Below, in pieces: positions 11,629-23,879 of a DNA stretch of 64,000 nucleotides. This DNA comes from Liolophura sinensis (lineage: Eukaryota; Mollusca; Polyplacophora; Chitonida; Chitonidae). Both the position numbers and the translations under genes were made by a program. Under the pieces are notes generated by a model. That model was not told the origin of the DNA. It made no database searches and saw only the letters and a list, made by a program, of their open reading frames with translations. Each line of letters starts with the position of its first letter. Positions within the stretch are counted from its first letter, which is position 1. The stretch spans positions 2,379,246-2,443,245 of the forward strand of contig NC_088296.1 in NCBI RefSeq assembly GCF_032854445.1, written 5' to 3'.

Positions 11629-12649
11629 CTGTAAAGTCACACACGTGGCTTAAAAATTTGCCACCTATTGGGAAAATGTGGACCAGATCCCCTTGAAACG
11701 CCTTTTGATTGCAGGGAACTTGATCGTATGAGACTTGCTAATTCATCCATGCCATCCATAAGCCACAGGACGGTCCTAATAAAATCCCCCCCCCCTCCCC
11801 CGCCCACAACACACACACAAACACAAAAAGAAAAACCAAAGACGTCCGGATTTGCATTCCCTGAATGCAGTTTTTTAGCCAGTTGCTTGTCTGAAACAGC
11901 AGGCTGTGACACGATTTGTAGGGAGCCGCTGGCCTTTGCCCCAGAATAGGAGACTATACAGGGCGGCCCACCAGCTCAGTTCACTCCTCACCTACAGGCT
12001 GCTATGCACGCTAGGTAACCCACGGTATTTCTATGTGTCACCAGTCTCTGTTTACTTTCAATATGATTCAAGCCTTATCTATTTCGCCAGTGACACTTTC
12101 TTAAAAGGTTAGTTGAATTGTTATTTTCGCCGGCCTTGAATAACAGATTGTTATTCCCAATGCATAAATCCTCGTAAATAGCCGGTATCGTTTGACTTTG
12201 CTAAAAAAATTTATAGCCTGTAGGCATGAAATCCGTATTTGAGCCAAGAAAAGATCATCGTAATTGCACAGTCACTATGATGTACACGCATTTCCATCGT
12301 CTAACGCAACTATGGTAGCCTATGGCGGCCCCTTCTCAGCACTGATTCCACCTTAGTATAGTGTTTTTGCTGCATATTTCTACATACTCCCATATCTATG
12401 TAATATCTATCCATGGATGTTTGTGTGTCTAAGTCATGTCGTTCCATCCAAACCTACAGTATATGTTATTAATGAGACAAATCCAATATAATTCTATTTA
12501 TAAACAAATGACAAGGAATTTTTTGCTATTGTGTCGCGGGGATTCTAAAAGCAATAAGTTCCATAACAAACCTACAGAAAGGGTCCTAAACTCTTCCATA
12601 CGCTAAAACTAACCCAGGTGAAATGACAACAGGTCGGATTCCACCGGTT

Positions 12650-12960
12650 ACCGGCAACCTTTTACGTTGGCTGATAGCGGCCATCTAGACAGCACCCTTT
12701 TATGGTGGATGATAGCGGCCATCTAGACGGCAAAGTTTTGCGGTGGCTAATAGCGTCCATCTAGACGGCAACCTTTTATTGTGGCTGATAGCGGCCATCT
12801 AGACGGTAACCTTTTATTGTGGCTGATAGCGGACATCTAGACGTCAAAGTTTTGCGGTGCCCAAAAGAGGCCATCTAGACGGTAACCTTTTATGGTGGCC
12901 GAAAGCGGCCATCCAGACAGCAACCTTTTATGGTGGATAATAGTGGCTATATAGACTGGA
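12650..12960. repeat. 38-bp minisatellite
   Basis: About eight units of GGCAACCTTTTATTGTGGCT + GATAGCGGCCATCTAGAC (38 bp; CCATCTAGAC recurs at 12,681 and 12,719). It lies in the presumed intron between the cbEGF and TM exons. Confidence 0.9.
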
Positions 12961-13240
12961 GCTTTAACGACCGTGCGACCTCTATGCCGCAGCAAAACAC
13001 CGGGGTCGCGGGGAGCGCGGTTTTAAATAAAGGAGTGGTTACGCAACCTCTGCGTCTTCTGCGCACTCCATGCTTTCCGCATGAGCACGAATGAGTGGTT
13101 TTGTTAAAACCGTGCACTTACGTTATGGTAAACGCAAGGAATTACGCATAGAGATGACTTGAAAATCTGATGTAATACCCATAATTTTGCAATTTAACAA
13201 AAAAGGGGACTGACGTAGTCTTCTTGTTATTCTGAGTCAC

Positions 13241-13373
13241 CCTCAGCACAGTTATTCTCTCCCGCGCGACTCTGATTGTACCCATCGGGACAGTCACACG
13301 TGAAACCACGCAGTGTGTTTACACACACTGGATTGGTCCCGCATATATCGGGATTCTCTGTACATTCGTCAAT
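13241..13373 (-). CDS. calcium-binding EGF-like domain exon
   Basis: Read on minus, the frame gives [28 protein letters not shown] and [14 protein letters not shown]. This is a textbook cbEGF repeat: the D-E-C start, six Cys, the V-N-T-x-x-G-F pattern with Asn for beta-hydroxylation and Ca2+ binding, and C-x-C-P-x-G-Y. The exon ends in phase 1 at a donor G|GTGACT (weak). It can join the TM exon in frame. No AG acceptor precedes it: the bases before ATTGACGAATG are A/T only, and an in-frame TAA lies two codons upstream. The exon may therefore be inactive, use a non-standard acceptor, or carry an assembly error. The domain call is firm; whether it is spliced is not. Confidence 0.7.
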
Positions 13374-13547
13374 TTTTTAAATAAAAACAAAATAATTTCT
13401 TTATTTAATATTATTACGGAACCCATGGAAATAACCGCATTATAATTTGTCCCAACCCCAAAAGTGTAAACGTATATAACGAAGATATATTTTTTCTTGA
13501 CTATATTATTACTGTTTCTTATATTCTTCGAATTAAGGAGGAGACTC

Positions 13548-13745
13548 TGCGGCCGAGGTTATTAGCGTGCCCGTGTGACGCAATGACCCAGGAGCTTCTC
13601 ACCAATGCGGTCGCTGTGAGTTCAAGCCCAGTTCATGATGGATTTCTCTATGGCTGTACGTTGGAAAGTCTGCTAGCAGTCTACCACTGGGCTTGGGTTT
13701 TCCCTGGATTCTGTCCTCTCACAATGATACTGGCCACCGTGTTAC
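13548..13745 (+). mobile_element. diverged SINE (family 1)
   Basis: GGCCGAGGTTATTAGCGTGC, CAATGACCCAGGAGCTTCTC, ACCAATGCGGTCGCTGTGAG and TTCAAGCCC (B box) mark a plus-strand copy. The 3' tail was replaced by the following 25-bp array. Confidence 0.8.
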
Positions 13746-13768
13746 AATTCAAACACTCTTAGGGACGG

Positions 13769-13885
13769 CCTACTCTGTATTCTCACACAAGCACCTACTC
13801 TGTATTCTCACACACCTGTCTACTCTCTATTCTCACACACGCGCGCCTTCTCTGTGTTCTCACACACGACCTGCTCTGCATTCTC
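13769..13885. repeat. 25-27-bp minisatellite
   Basis: About 4.5 units of CTACTCTGTATTCTCACACA + AGCAC (starts of TACTC at 13,771, 13,796 and 13,821), directly abutting the SINE end. Confidence 0.85.
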
Positions 13886-14143
13886 TTAGAATACTGATTT
13901 CACTCATCCGCATACCTTGCTTCTTTCAATATCATTTAAACCTCTTGACAGCTTCTCTTTACATGATTTCATCCCAATTTCGTACTTTATATACTTTCAA
14001 ACTTCTTTAGTAATTTGTGTTAAACGTCATTTTGGGATACTGGCATTGAGATCTTTTATTGTAAATAGAATATTCTTGAGTATGGTGTACTGTTTAGTGG
14101 TCTCATTTATCAAAAAAAAATGTTGAATTTAACACAGACTCAC

Positions 14144-14301
14144 CTATAACGGATGTGGTCAGAAGGACTAAAGTTGTAGCCACCATCTGTGTATAAAATA
14201 GAGGAACATTTTGACATCCCATCCTCTTCTGTAACGTTTCCTACCTCTGGCTTGGGAGAAAAGTTTCCGAATGTATGAGATCGGAGACATCTGCTAGATG
14301 A
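14144..14301 (-). CDS. candidate upstream exon of the EGF/TM gene
   Basis: On minus, an acceptor (GTATGTGGTCATAGCAG) is followed by 52 open codons and a perfect donor TATAG|GTGAGT. The peptide includes RCLRSHTFGNFSPKPEVGN, a glycosylation motif NVT, and SILYTDGGYNFSPSDHIRY. The composition looks like folded extracellular protein, not like the repeat-derived frames nearby. The exon ends in phase 2, so at least one more exon would be needed to reach the cbEGF exon under standard rules. I do not recognise the domain. It could belong to the same gene or be a coincidental open frame. Confidence 0.4.
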
Positions 14302-14763
14302 CTGCTATGACCACATACAAGCTCAGCCTCTGTAAGTTTACTGTGAACTATATAGCGGAGCGCTAGGTTCAACAGGAAGTGGTGTTCTTACTCATCGACA
14401 GTTTCACTAAACGACAATGTAATTGAACGATCGAAGGGGTTGTTGTCAGTGGCAAATTGTGTAATTGGACGATTAAATGTAACTTGCGCAGACAACTCTG
14501 AAAGATTGGTTGGTCACGAATATAACAAAATCGTAAACATTTGCTCTGGAAAAACAAATCACCCGCCTTTGCAAAGTGGCTGAAACATTTCCACACAACA
14601 TACGTAAATATATGTTCCTTTTATTGGCGGCAGACAAATTGTCTTAAACGAAGGTTAGACATTTACACATGGGGAGAACGTACATATATGAACATTGTAT
14701 TGCTGGAAGAAAAGAGGTCGTAAACGAATGTTGCAGGTAACAAAAGGTCACACCAGTGTCGTT

Positions 14764-15029
14764 TATTTATTTGATTGATGTTTTAAGCCGTACGTAAGAA
14801 TGTTTCACTTACATATATACGACGGCGGCAAGCATTATGGTGGAAGGAAACCTAGCAGAGCCAAGGGGGAAACCCACGGCAATTTGCAGGTTGCTGGCAG
14901 ACATTCCCACGTACGATTGGAGAGGAAACCAGCATGAACTGGACTTAAACTCGTATCGATCGCATTGGTGTGAGGCTCCACGTCATTCCGCCTTGCTGGT
15001 ATGCGAGCCCCTAGGTCACGGAGGCCCGT
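14764..15029 (-). mobile_element. SINE, near full length (family 1)
   Basis: The whole body and head are present on minus (TTTATTTGATTGATGTTTTA, GACGGCGGCAAGCATTATGG, CACGTACGATTGGAGAGGAA, TGACCTAGGGGCTCGC-like head), with moderate divergence. Confidence 0.85.
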
Positions 15030-15773
15030 TCCTAGCGAGGCGTTACTGTTTTCAAGACCACAAGTGCAATGAGTACAAGGAATACCGGCGGTGCCGTCAG
15101 CTCAGAAAAATATCCAACTGTGTAGTTCCTTTGTCGGTTTACCTCTGCTTGATTTCAGTGTACAAACGCCCGATATTCTGGCATTGTAGCTCGGCGTTGA
15201 TTTGGGTATTAATGTTTGAAGCGAGGGTCACCATTTTCAGAAAACAAAATTCATACACAAATTATCACAAAATTTACCAGTCCGCAGAAATGAAACACAT
15301 AATTATTTATATGTGTATTCACGAGTCTCACGTGCAATAGCAAGTCAATTATCAATACGGAATTCGGACAAATGGGTTAAATGCCTTTTTATATTTCCTG
15401 GATCTAATGTCAAGTAACACTAATTATTACACACAACTGTTTAGAAACGCCTGTCAGGGCGATCAGCTCACCTTATATCAAGGGTGTAATTCTCTGGCAT
15501 TTTTCGCTGCCAAAGTATTGATCAGTGTTGTCCATAAACATTGGATGAAAACATACGACTGCATTAAATTTGGTAAGAAGGAAGTCTAAAAACAATAGGT
15601 ACTTTCGGACACAGTTCCCACTGGTCTTTCATCTGAAGCTCACTTCAGTTTTAGTGTCTCTTGCCTTTAGATGTCTAGCCATCTTCCAGAGTTAAAGCGA
15701 GAAGCTGTAGGCCTATAACTACGACTCACAATTCCACATAATTATGATCGGCTTGTTTGTGCTTGTCATAGTT
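15030..15773. other. spacer, no gene recognised
   Basis: A possible minus-strand splice pair (acceptor near 15,570, donor AAG|GTGAGC at about 15,470) encloses a frame that closes with a stop just before the donor, so I do not call an exon. Confidence 0.4.
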
Positions 15774-16000
15774 GGGGCCTTCGTGGCCGAGTGGTTAGCG
15801 TGCTAGTGCAGCACAATGACCTAGGAGCTTGTCATCAATGCGAAGGCTTTGCGTTCAAGTCCAGCGCATACTATCTTCCTCTTCGGTCTTATGTGGGAAT
15901 GCCTGCCTGCGACGTTCGAATGGTCTTCGCTTTCTCTGGGCTCTGTCCAGCTTCCTACCACCAAAATACTTACAAGTGAAATATTTTTAGTACTGCCTAA
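15774..16000 (+). mobile_element. SINE, near full length (family 1)
   Basis: GGGGCCTTCGTGGCCGAGTG, GTTAGCGTGCTAGTGCAGCA and the B box GCGTTCAAGTCC start a plus-strand copy that ends at AAGTGAAATATTTTTAGTAC. It is diverged and lacks the A-rich end. Confidence 0.85.
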
Positions 16001-16468
16001 GTTGCTAAAGACATCTTGACACAACACAATTTATAACACCAGTACACTTTTTACCTCATGAAGATTTTCGTATGTTTGCCAGGCTAATAAATGAAGAGTT
16101 AAACAAGGTATATCCGTGGTCTCTAACAATAATCTTTCACTGATTAAAAAAACGCCATTTATATATATATATATATAGGCCCAAATAGAAAGAAAAGATT
16201 AATTTATGCCTTTTCTTATATTTGCTGGGTCCGAAAAATCCACTACTAAAGGCATTAAACTCCTTGGCGTCCTCTGTAATGATAAAACCTAACTGGACTA
16301 CAGGTACATGTGGAATTCCGCAGAAAATCCCACTTTTTGACTGATTACCTAATTAGTCACTCAGCTCACAAATGCCGGTATTCTCCATTGCTTCGTCCCA
16401 TATTCAACATAACACAGTTTAGAAGGCAGTCTGAGATCCATTTATATCTATCTAGATCAACTCAAATA

Positions 16469-16614
16469 GGTGGGAAGGTCTGCCAGTAACCTACAAATGT
16501 CCTTGGGTTTCTCCCAGGCTCTGCCCGGTTTCCTTCCACCATAATGCTGGCGGTGGTTGTATTAGTGAAATATTCTTGAGTATGGCGTAAAACTCCAATC
16601 AAATAAATAAATAG
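16469..16614 (+). mobile_element. 5'-truncated SINE (family 1)
   Basis: GTGGGAAGGTCTGCCAGTAA through GAAATATTCTTGAGTATGGC and CAATCAAATAAATAAATAG is the 3' half of the SINE on plus. The head is absent. Confidence 0.85.
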
Positions 16615-18439
16615 ACCAGCTCACCTGCTTGTATAACCTCTCGATCATTTTACATATTTAATTTATCATTATACACTTGTGAAATCAAGAGTGCTCTCCA
16701 AGTGAATAAACTGACCTCCACAAGGTCATTCCAGGTTAAACAATGTACGTCTTCCTCTCCTGTAGGCCTGTTTGGCCATATTCTTTTACAGAGAATTATC
16801 CCTGCATGTAAACAGTATAACACTTTGCTAAAATAACGTTTTCGATGAGAATTGTTATAATATCAGGCGATATAATATACATTAATGTACCCCTATCTGT
16901 GTACGCTCATATACGTTCTTTGAGATCACCCCCACCCCACCCCACCCCACACGACCTCCGCCCAAACAGCTAGAGCCATTTGTTCTTTCTTCTTTTTTTT
17001 AATTATTTTAAACTTATTTTTTTATTGATTTAATCCCCATGAGAAGGTGGAAGCGGCCAGTGGACTTGTGGTTAGGGATGTTACGACCCAAACTGGGTAG
17101 GATAGGATATAACAAACCAGAGGCTATAAACACACCAAAAAAAAAAGGGCCTACTAACGTAACACACAGCGAAAGCATCCAAAACTCTCAATAATTCTCC
17201 TTTCTTTGACCTGCTTTCATAGGTCTTATATAGACTGGTGGAATTGTCTAGAATAAGAAAATTCTTGAACTCTTGTTGTAAACAAACAGACCCCGAACTG
17301 AGGGTATTCTGGAACATTCTAAGTCAGACGCAGACACCAGGCCCTGAACTTAGCATATGTAAACAGTGGCAAGCTAAATTTAGAAGCTGACGGCAGTTGC
17401 GCACATGACAGGGACGAATGACCGTCAATAGTTAGGGCATACATAGTGCTGCTCCAAACTTGGCCTTGAACAAGGAATTTGTAGACTAAGTCGCTTTCTC
17501 TGACAACTCTCACTTGGCCGTTTGCGCGATATTAACATTCGTTAAAGACAACTGGTCTTCCACCAATATGATGTGTGTTGCTGGTGTGCTAACTTAGACA
17601 GGCACATGATTACACCACGATATAATTACGACTTTGCACGAGTACTCAAAATTTTCAACATGCTCCAAGAAAAAAAAAGCGACTCACCAGGACTGGATCA
17701 GATCAGCACGACGTTGCCAGGACAAAGTCACGACAACTCCCCAACATTTCACAAATTTAACAAGTGACGTACTCGACACTAAAAACCGGCCGATTTCTGC
17801 TCCGTGTGAGAGCCTCTTTACAGAGATGTATTCTCAGATAAGTGGATTATTTCCAGCCATTGTACACATGTGCATGTGGGAATATCTCAATCAGAATGGT
17901 AATTTTTCGAATATTCCTTGCAAGTAGTCTTTGATCTTACCCGGTATAGAGAAGTGGATCACCTCACCGAGCAGGTAATGTAATGTATCCGTGATATCAG
18001 GCTTAATTATCCTCACATGGACAGTCTGCATACGGCGTGTACATATCTCACCTTGTAGCATTTGTTACATCCTGCGTGTTGTGTGACGATTTCAATCAAA
18101 GTCACAAGTCATTAGGCTACTGCAAAAGCTAGTGTAATCAAGGTCCCTCCATCAAACACGTTCACTCCAAGTTTCTTAAACCTCGCAATGAGTATAATTC
18201 CTTTGTAAGTAATTATGGACAATGCGTCCAGAATCTCTGCCGCTCTGCTTCATGATTGTGTCTAATTCCCTTTTGGGGAGTATATTCATCATGTTAAATT
18301 AGATGGCCACGTTGGATATATGAACAATTGCAATCAAAGTGCAACTGAGATACATTTTTTATTGACCACTGATATTCTAGCTTGGTACCCGAATTAAACA
18401 CCGATTTCACTCCGTCGCCCATAACATACCTAGCATCTT
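16615..18439. other. spacer, no gene recognised
   Basis: No gene recognised. A minus-strand acceptor (CCGGTTTTTAG, AG at 17,779-17,780) and donor (CTG|GTGAGT at 17,687) enclose a 91-nt open segment, 17,688-17,778, with no recognisable domain. A CCCCACCCCACCCC run lies at about 16,929. Confidence 0.45.
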
Positions 18440-18920
18440 TCAGTAATTGCAGGAATATACCCGACACGTAGTTTATCTGTGATTTCAGTCGTTGTGGAAA
18501 TATCTCAAACAAGTCGTTTATCTGTGGTTTTCGTGGTTGAACATGTAGGAACACCTCAAACACGTAATTTATCTGTGATATCAGTCGTTGTAAGGATATC
18601 TCAAACACGTAGTTCGTCTGTGATTTCTTTCATTGTGAAAATATTCTGAACACGTAGTTTATCTGTGATTTCAGTCATTGTGGAATATGTCAAACACGTA
18701 CTTTATCTGTGATTTCAGTCGTTGTCCATGTAGGAATATCTCTGGAAAAATTCCGAACACATGGTTTATCTGTGATTTCAGTCATGGTATGTATATGTCA
18801 AACACGAAGTTTATTTGTGATTTATCTCATTGTGGGAATATCTCAAACACATAGTTTATCTCTGATATCATTCAATATGTGATATCAGTCGTTGTACGGA
18901 TATCTCAAACACGTACTTCG

Positions 18921-18924
<4 letters not shown>
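18440..18924. repeat. 45-bp minisatellite, degenerate
   Basis: About ten units related to CACGTAGTTTATCTGTGATT + TCAGTCGTTGTGGAAATATC + TCAAA, with length variation. It runs directly into a (TA)n tract. Confidence 0.85.

Positions 18925-18985
<61 letters not shown>
18925..18985. repeat. (TA)n microsatellite
   Basis: An uninterrupted alternating TA tract of about 61 bp. Confidence 0.97.
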
Positions 18986-18987
<2 letters not shown>

Positions 18988-20659
18988 TGTTAAATGATAT
19001 TTACGGTGATAGTTCTTCACTCAGAAGTTGTACGGGCTGAATGAATAGGTCCGAGGACAAGATCTTGTTATACATATATTTATGCGACCAGTTAAAACAA
19101 CAACAACACATGTTCATTCTAATCTTGGAAACTGTTCTGTTTAAGAGCCAATAGCAGACAGCGACATTACAGAAAGGCTGATCGCCTTCAAACAAGAAGA
19201 AAAATTACAACTGTGATACAAAGTTGTAGAATTTACAATGGTGCAAACGTTGAACAGTCTTCTTCACATAATGGCCTCGGGTTTAAGGCTAATGTATTTA
19301 CTGGTCGCATTGCAGGGCGGCGAGTAAAGTGATTTGCACTCCATTTCGTAAACGGGTATTAGATGCATTAACGTGAAATCAAAAATCATTTCAATTCTTT
19401 TTTATTTAAGAAATGTTTTTAAAGTTCATTTACTAGTATTTCACGTAAATTGGCATTATAGATAGGACCGCAAGCCCCTTGACCAAGCTGGGCGCAAACT
19501 ACGATCCACGATGCATTCAGAATAAGTTCAAATATTTCATTTATTTTCAAACACATTTTTGTTAGACGGGTGCTATACTATTTAGTTGGTTTAAAAAGTT
19601 CATGTCCTGTTTGCCACAGTGGAAAAACAGTTGTTTCCTGGTTGTATGACGATACCTGGAACTAAACCTTTAATTCATTAATTCACAATATTTAATGCAT
19701 GTATTGATTTAGTAGTATATGTATAGAAATAATTGATATGGTTTTCGATTTTGTTTTCTTTCCATTTCTGGTTTTAAAGCCGAAATATTTTCTTATTTTG
19801 ATTTTGGATTCATTCATTCTTTTGTGAAAAGCCATAGCTGTTTTCTGATTTTGATATGTTCCTTCCATGATATGTCTAAAATACTCCCAAGTCTCAGTCA
19901 TTTATTCATTAAAACGCTCATTAAATAAACATTGCAGTAAAATAAGGCACATCCAAAAATCTCGTACTTTTAACAGAATCTGTAAAAATACTTAAAAACA
20001 AGGAATACCAGTGTTATGAGCTAAACTACGTGCTGGTGGCATAGTCTGAGGCCAAAAGACGTTGTGGTAATCGTGGCGGGCAACTTGCCACGATTGACGA
20101 CAATTTGATAGGAAAGCACCCAGACTTCAGGCAACTGTTGGAGAAGGTTTTCTTCAGAGCATGTCTATGGCTCAGCTTAACAGATCAACGCATTAAGAAA
20201 TACTGGGAGAGAATCGACGGTGAGTGCGTGCCTAATATCCATGAAATGCTGTTAGAATCTGGTAACCAGCGTCTTCAACTAAAATGTCAAACACAGATAC
20301 AATTAAAATTGCTTGTTCTTGGAAGTTTACAACACATGTATTCTTTAGTGCAGAGCAATGTACCAACCACAATATAAGCCCTTTGCTGTTCGGAGTTAAG
20401 CACTTGCAATTTGGGACTGATGCCTTGAGCTATTTGATAAATACGGGCGCTGGATTTAGACCCTCTAACTTTAGCAGATACTGTGATCCGTCAAGTCAGG
20501 TCTTGAGTTATACTTTATTCATTGACAAATGTTTTGTTGTTTTCAGCAATGCGCCTCCTTGTAATAATGTTAGAATAATTATGTACCGTCATTGAATATT
20601 ATAGATTCCAGTGCTGTGGCCTCGTCCCGTTGCCTTGTTTTAATGTTATTGTATGTTAA
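18986..20659. other. spacer, no gene recognised
   Basis: AT-rich. The open frame at 20,105-20,377 (90 codons, ATG start) has ordinary composition but no recognised domain, and I cannot support it as a gene. Confidence 0.45.
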
Positions 20660-20840
20660 ATGTGCATTCTGAGTGCCGGTAATTCTAGACCAGTGAAGAG
20701 TTAGAATAAAACCCCAACTAAGGTAGATTGTCAAGAGGTGTTTTACCGATTACGTGTGACATTTGCCAACTATCACACTGTCGTCGTTGTTCTGCTCTTG
20801 GCTCTATACTTTAGGTCTTCATTATATATTGAGGTATTAG
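20660..20840 (-). repeat. unclassified dispersed repeat, copy 2
   Basis: AATAAAACCCCAACTAAGGT, GTGTGACATTTGCCAACTAT and CACACTGTCGTCGTTGTTCT are the reverse complement of the repeat at 8,690 and 41,050. Confidence 0.5.
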
Positions 20841-21097
20841 TATTTCTGATTAAGACATAAGACTAAAACTAAAGAACAAATGATAAAGTTGGAATGATAG
20901 ACAACAGCTCCCTTTCTTCCCCTTTTGTGACTTTAACATCTAGTTCTAGTTCCTTCACTCACATTAGATACCTTTCACGAAAAATCATTCTACTGGAAAC
21001 CTGTGCCTGTAACAAATGCGACAACCATTTACGAGAAGTAACGGTGTAAGGCTCTATTCACTCGAATGGAGGTAGGGGAATTCCCGTGATTATAGAG

Positions 21098-21275
21098 GCT
21101 TAATTTATTTATTTTATTGCTATATTACACAACACTCAGTCCTATCACTTATACAACTGAGACCAGTAGTATTATGTGTGTGGGGGGGGGGGGGGGGGGG
21201 ATTGCCAGAGATCAAGGAAACGAGCTTCCAACCGCAGATTACGTGAAGATTTTCCCACATACGACCGAAGAAAAA
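21098..21275 (-). mobile_element. strongly decayed SINE with poly(G) run
   Basis: TTAATTTATTTATTTTATTG, CACTTATACAACTGAGACC and TTTTCCCACATACGACCGAA keep the order of the SINE on minus. About 20 G in a row near 21,182-21,201 replace part of the body. Confidence 0.55.
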
Positions 21276-21714
21276 TTTGGAGGCTATGGTTTTGTTAGCA
21301 ACAATCGTCGTTCCATGATCATCTTATGGAGGAAGGTGGAATCTTCACTTTCGTTTTTTACCCGCATTGCCTTATGACATGATTAAATTAATCAAATAGT
21401 AAAAAAATCAAAAATGTTGAGCTGATGCAATCTCTATACCTCTTAACTTTGTATTCATTACATGTAGTATAACGTAAACTTAGCGGATTGACTTTATTGA
21501 GTGATGCAGGTGATGCTGTTAATAAAATACTGAAAACATATTTTAATATCAGGTTATTTTACATAAGAGAGAAGTACGTTTGATGTGGTTATCACATTTA
21601 AAATGATTTTTGTTTATTAGAACTGTTTTTGAATGTCTCTGATAAGATCAAGCATTTGTTCTTTTTTTGTTCTTCTTTTCTTATTTATTTTTGGTAAATT
21701 GGTACGAGGCCGCA

Positions 21715-21900
21715 TTTCACCAGATAGTTGTAGCTATTTGCCAGCTATCACTCTGTTGTCGCCCCTCTAGTTTTACTCCGCATGCCTTACGATTTTGTTT
21801 ATACTCTATTCCTGCCTACACCAAAACCAAGCACCCCTGCAACGACTGCACTTTTTTAATGTTAGTGTACATTAAATGTGATGACAACACACCATTTTAG
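21715..21900 (-). repeat. unclassified dispersed repeat, copy 3
   Basis: AGTTGTAGCTATTTGCCAGC, TATCACTCTGTTGTCGCCCC and TCTAGTTTTACTCCGCATGC resemble the 20,660 copy in the same orientation. Confidence 0.45.
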
Positions 21901-23879
21901 GAAATCCTAGACCCATGACGTCAAATGAGTTGCAATTAAACTCATTCATGTTTTTTTTCCGGTTCTGTTTAAGCCCTGATGTCAGGGGCTGTATAAGCCG
22001 CTACCAGGTGAGTATTTACCTGAGAAGTTAGCATAAGACCTTATCTAAGCTAAACTGACGTAAGCTGCCCAATGACAGCTTTCCAACTATAACAATATCT
22101 TCGATGTTGTAGATTTACCCTGCACGATGCACTCTTTTGTTTTACAATGTTTTATAGGATCTTTACCGATAGCTGGAGTGTGGAATTCGGGATTATGGCG
22201 AAGTGTGACTAAAACTGGAGGGTTTAGCCCAGGAGACTGTATGTCCACTGCCAATCAGCGTTGATTCCGTATCAGTTAACCCCTAAATACCAAAACGCTA
22301 TCAGTAACAACATTATTACTAAACATTGAAAATTCGATTGACCAGTAGAAAATGTAACTTTAGTGAGGAATCGTTTATGTATTTTGTCTTTATGCAGAAT
22401 CGCCTCTGGCGAACACATAATTTTAGTTCTATATGAGAAGACATTGGTTGTGTTCATTTTTTTGGTTTCAAAAAAAAGAGAGAAATGTGCAGTTTTTCAT
22501 CAAAATGACATTGTCCAGTATTTTTGTCACCAGAAATTTATTTTCACTTCATAATAATCGTTATTTGCGTGATTTTCAGTGAAAATGTTGTCAACATTTC
22601 ATAAGCAAATTTTCAACCCTATACATAAATACCCGCACAAAAGTTTATGTAAAGAAGCTGTCCTATGTTTCAAAACAGGTTTACCGTGAATTCTCGTGAC
22701 ATTTGCTTATTGAGTTACAACATTTTTCTTAGCGTTAATTTAACATTTACTAGCGACGTTTTTACTTTCAATATCGTACTACGTAATGTGCCATATATCG
22801 TGGTACGCACCATAATTCTGCCCAGTAGCGCGACACTACCTCGCCTGTGGCTTTCCACGACGTGGGCCTCTGCGAGGACCGTGGAACACTAAACAGTGTT
22901 AAAATCATACTGCCTTCATTATTTTTTCTTAAACCCTAGTTTATTTAGAGAAGGGATTCTGAATCCATCAAGTTATTGACGAATTCAAGTGTACTTCCTA
23001 AAGATTTTGACTGGCTGGTTTTGCCTTATGGAATACTACATTCTAGCGTATCGTCTACAAGATATTGCCCTTAAGAGCTTTAATACAAGAAAAGCATATA
23101 AGTGCACAAAATGGCATTGGATCTAGGCGTCAAAACAGACATTCGTACACTATCCGTCAACCAAAATGGACATTCCGAGTCAGTAGAGTGTATTAAGCAC
23201 GAAAATAGGACGGCAACATGTAAAGAGAAGCAGTCATCAATTTTCAATGGGAAATAACTGAATCCAGTATCCATTCGTGAACCATCCTAGTAGTGTGAGT
23301 ATCTCAGTTCCGTTTTGACTGCAACCGTTGATTTATCCAGCGTAACCATCTAGTTCAGTTCGATAAAACCACGTCTTGTGTGACCCAGCAAGTGAAAAAG
23401 AAACACACCGCCAGAATGGTACCAGTAGCTGAACTGCCAATATTTCCCAAATCAGTACGCCTCTGTATTATGCATATGATATATTGGCGAATAAAAAAAA
23501 TATAAACAAAAAAAATCAATCAAAATTTATAATTGAACACCCAGGGCTTTGAAGATTTAACATGGCTCAGTATATCGAGGTAGATTATGTCGGACATGGG
23601 CTAACTCGATTAGATGATTATTTATTTATTTTTTTATTTGTATAACCATATTTACTCTAACTTATATGGCGCTAATAGGTTAGAGCAAGGAAAGAGAAAT
23701 GGCTGACCATGTGTCAGTATAATATGACCGGGGGTGGGGGGTGGGGGTGGTAGAGTTAGGTGTTTGACATGATACATGTGTCAATAACTCGATTTGACCC
23801 ACGAAGACAGAGTATTTACGCATACAATGAATGACTTTTCGTCAACACTTTAATATCATCAGGTGTGATGTAAAATCCA
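21901..23879. other. spacer, no gene recognised
   Basis: AT-rich sequence with only short frames. A short G-rich tract lies near 23,730-23,750. Nothing else stands out. Confidence 0.5.

Noticed and set aside
11158-11640. Overlapping minus-strand frames rich in SLSRIATSMSR
   Set aside because: Produced by the 50-bp minisatellite; the same peptides appear in all three frames because 50 is not a multiple of 3. Only the upstream 53-codon part is kept as a weak exon candidate.
11637-11912. 91-codon minus frame as an exon of the EGF/TM gene
   Set aside because: It crosses a poly(G) and (GT)n tract, has no pyrimidine-rich acceptor, and its possible donor does not fit the phase of any neighbouring exon.
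15472-15572. Minus-strand exon with acceptor and GTGAGC donor
   Set aside because: The only long open frame meets a TAA just before the donor, so it cannot continue into another exon.
17688-17778. 91-nt minus-strand candidate exon
   Set aside because: Splice signals are acceptable but the peptide has no recognisable feature and no phase-compatible partner was found nearby.
20105-20377. 90-codon plus-strand gene
   Set aside because: No domain, no splice signals and no conservation argument available from the window.
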